From assembly GCA_018340805.1 (NCBI GenBank), contig JACMZG010000008.1:81878096-81942095 (forward strand): a DNA stretch of 64,000 nt. Direction: 5' to 3'. The notes under the pieces were generated by a model, which saw nothing but the letters and a program-made list of their open reading frames with translations, was not told the origin of the DNA and ran no database searches. Positions 61,975 to 64,000 of this stretch are shown here, piece after piece. The position numbers were made by a program, and so were the translations under genes. This stretch comes from Microvelia longipes (Eukaryota > Arthropoda > Insecta > Hemiptera > Veliidae). Each line of letters begins with the position of its first letter. The stretch's first letter is position 1.

Positions 61975-62535
61975 ACATTTCCTCATTTATACCATAAACC
62001 ACAATAATGACTGAGCTAAAATTTCGAAAAATCATAAAACGCGGAAAAACGCGATTGGATTGAGATTTGGCACGCATGTGACTATGTATAAGGCTAACAT
62101 ATGTGCCAAGTTTCATCTCATTATCAGCATTAGTTTAATTTTTATTGAATGACTTGTGTACGTTTTTTAAAAAAATTGTTAAAAATTAGGAAATGGTCCA
62201 ATTGAGTTGAACTTAGGTACAAGTGTATACCTTTACTTCATACATACGTACACTAAGTTTCGTTTCAATACGAGAAGTATATGATTTTTGTTGGATCAAA
62301 AAATATAAGTAGCATTGAGCGTGGTCAGTGCTGTAAGGGTGAATGCTAAGAACGATACGGATGAATTTAATATCTGAAGACGAGCGAAGTGAATCCAAAG
62401 GCATGTTGCAGTATAAATTTGGCAAACTGTATTTCTGAGGACGAGGGAAGCGAGTCCAAAGCAGGCAGGATGAGCGTAGCGAATCCGATATAATGAGGAA
62501 AAGTTCTGAGCTACCCCGTACCTGATTTTTCGTTT
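61975..62535 (+). repeat. Family A repeat with 5S-like segment, copy A10
   Basis: CATTTCCTCATTTATACCAT at the start; CATCTCATTATCAGCATTAG; a 5S-like segment at 62306-62352 (AAGTAGCATTGAGCGTGGTC, AGTGCTG); then GACGAGCGAAGTGAATCC, GACGAGGGAAGCGAGTCC and GGATGAGCGTAGCGAATCC; end AAAAGTTCTGAGCTACCCCG. Confidence 0.85.
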
Positions 62536-64000
62536 TTGTTTTATAAGAAGAGGATTTAAAATAGCTTTATTTTATTCTTTTACACTCATCCAATTTAGTT
62601 TAAATACCATGGTAATATGTTCCGTGTCTAGAGAGATTATAGAAAGTATCAATTGATGTACAACATATGTAAGAATTCCCATTTATACCTCTACTACACG
62701 TATGTGTAGAGATGACACACACTCACAACTAAGTAAGAAGTCAAAAACTTGTTTTCAAACTTAGAAAACTTATTGTATAACTTAATTTTCTAATAACATG
62801 AAATCAATATCAAATAAAAGATATGTTGTCAAGACAAAAATAGAATAAGGCTTCCGATGTTTAATAAAATAATGTAGACAGAAATTAATTTTAGAATGTG
62901 ACACTCTAAACGTCAATTACTTGGCAGATATATTTTTGTGACGCTTTACTGATAAAAAATTTTACTATTTGGTAAAAGAACCACTAAATACCATCTGAAA
63001 CAAGCTAAATCTCCCTAGCGAAAAACCCAGTATCTATCTTGGTAATTACTTCAGAGTAAATCTAGTCTAAGACAGGATCAGCCGATAGTACCTGGCAAAG
63101 GGTCTGCCTGATAATAACTAAATTTCTTTCACGGAACTCAATGTACCTTGACTGGAACTTTTATTTTAATACTTTAGGCTAGGTTTTTTGGAAGACAGGA
63201 TCTGTCAACAGTGTTAGCCTACGATATCTAAAATATATTTTAATTCCCACCAGTAGGAGAGATGATTTTGATTAATACTATACAGGCAGAGATAACAATT
63301 AAGACGGATGAAATATTAGAAAAAAGATGTTCCACAGTCATTTTGTACCACAACAACCATCAAGATTTTGAAACAATCAGGAATACCTGATTGTTGTACA
63401 CGTGTATTTAAAATATTTTGAAGTTTTTCTATATGATCACGATAGGATTTCTACAAGGTTTTATCCGAAACTAGGATCTCATGTTCTGTCAAATGCGTCA
63501 CACTCTCACTACGCTACAGAAGGCTCGCAGCACAGTGAGAGGCTCATCCACCTTTCTAACATGATACCGAGAAAAACTTTATTTGATAAAATAAGTTTTT
63601 AAAACCCCTGAAGCCACACTCCATGGAACATACCGACAAAATCTTATTCTTAAAAAGATAATAGAGGCCAAATTTAATATTTTTAAAACCTTTTCTAATT
63701 CGAACCAACAACTTAAATACAACTTTTGGTAAAAGTCTTTTACAAATTTGGGCAATTTTAAGATTTAGTCAAGTGTGTCCCAATAAATTTACACTAAAAG
63801 TATACATTTATTTATTTTATGACCATATACACTCAGTATTCACTTATGCCTTTCATTATTTGTTTTTTATTCGGATATTATGTATGGGTGTTATTTAATT
63901 ATTCCTTGAAGGCATTACAAGTGAAAGGGTCACATTATAATGGGATGAAAGTACCTGACCTTATACAAAAAGTAAAATTATAATTTTTGTGACTGTAAAG
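62536..64000. other. AT-rich intergenic DNA
   Basis: No gene or clear repeat seen; the open frame at 63402-63602 has no recognisable motif. Confidence 0.4.

Overview
The window looks like a piece of a large, AT-rich, repeat-laden arthropod (most likely insect) nuclear genome. The evidence is one intact eukaryotic gene with a metazoan Rap1 protein whose C-terminal tail resembles insect Rap1, a spliced-leader-free 5' UTR with a normal splice acceptor, long (TA)n and (TG)n microsatellites, SINEs with Pol III boxes, decayed Copia- and Gypsy-type LTR elements, and many fold-back or MITE-like DNA elements. There is nothing prokaryotic, no operon and no CRISPR array. The order of insect cannot be settled from the sequence.

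The only gene I can name with confidence is Rap1 on the minus strand (7871-8425), encoded in one uninterrupted reading frame, with a splice acceptor 43 bases upstream of the ATG. Its non-coding 5' exon(s) must lie at higher coordinates and were not identified. A second, much weaker coding candidate is a possible two-exon fragment at 37042-37529 that resembles the C-terminal tail of a Penelope-like retroelement.

Layout. 1-7870: AT-rich intergenic DNA with a SINE (351-592) and an inverted-repeat element (2010-2226). 7871-8490: Rap1. 10099-11430: a 126-bp satellite with a dimeric higher-order pattern. 13270-17690: a GC-rich hairpin repeat, two tandem repeats and a 2.7-kb long-inverted-repeat element. 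18718-21722: a palindromic MITE and a 2.0-kb hAT-like element with a perfect 8-bp target duplication, nested in an older repeat. 22804-23292: a deleted Copia element with 5-bp target duplication. 29023-29463: a deleted Gypsy element. 31923-32781: a MITE and a tRNA-derived SINE. 35163-35830: a fold-back element carrying hammerhead-like motifs. 37739-39690: minisatellites. 42360-42800: a tRNA-like head followed by a run of perfect GC-rich hairpins. 45091-45377: a very long (TA)n tract. 52761-53186: a 42-bp tandem repeat. 54507-58122: three palindromic elements. The rest is AT-rich DNA in which I see no gene.

The most interesting signal is a dispersed repeat family of about 0.8 kb (called family A here), present at least 12 times in both orientations. 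Nine copies contain a ~48-bp segment that matches the internal control region of eukaryotic 5S rRNA genes, followed by two to three iterations of a GCGAAGC-containing word. This looks like a 5S-derived or 5S-capturing mobile element that has colonised the region. The elements do not act together as a pathway; the window is best read as a host gene embedded in layers of nested transposable elements.
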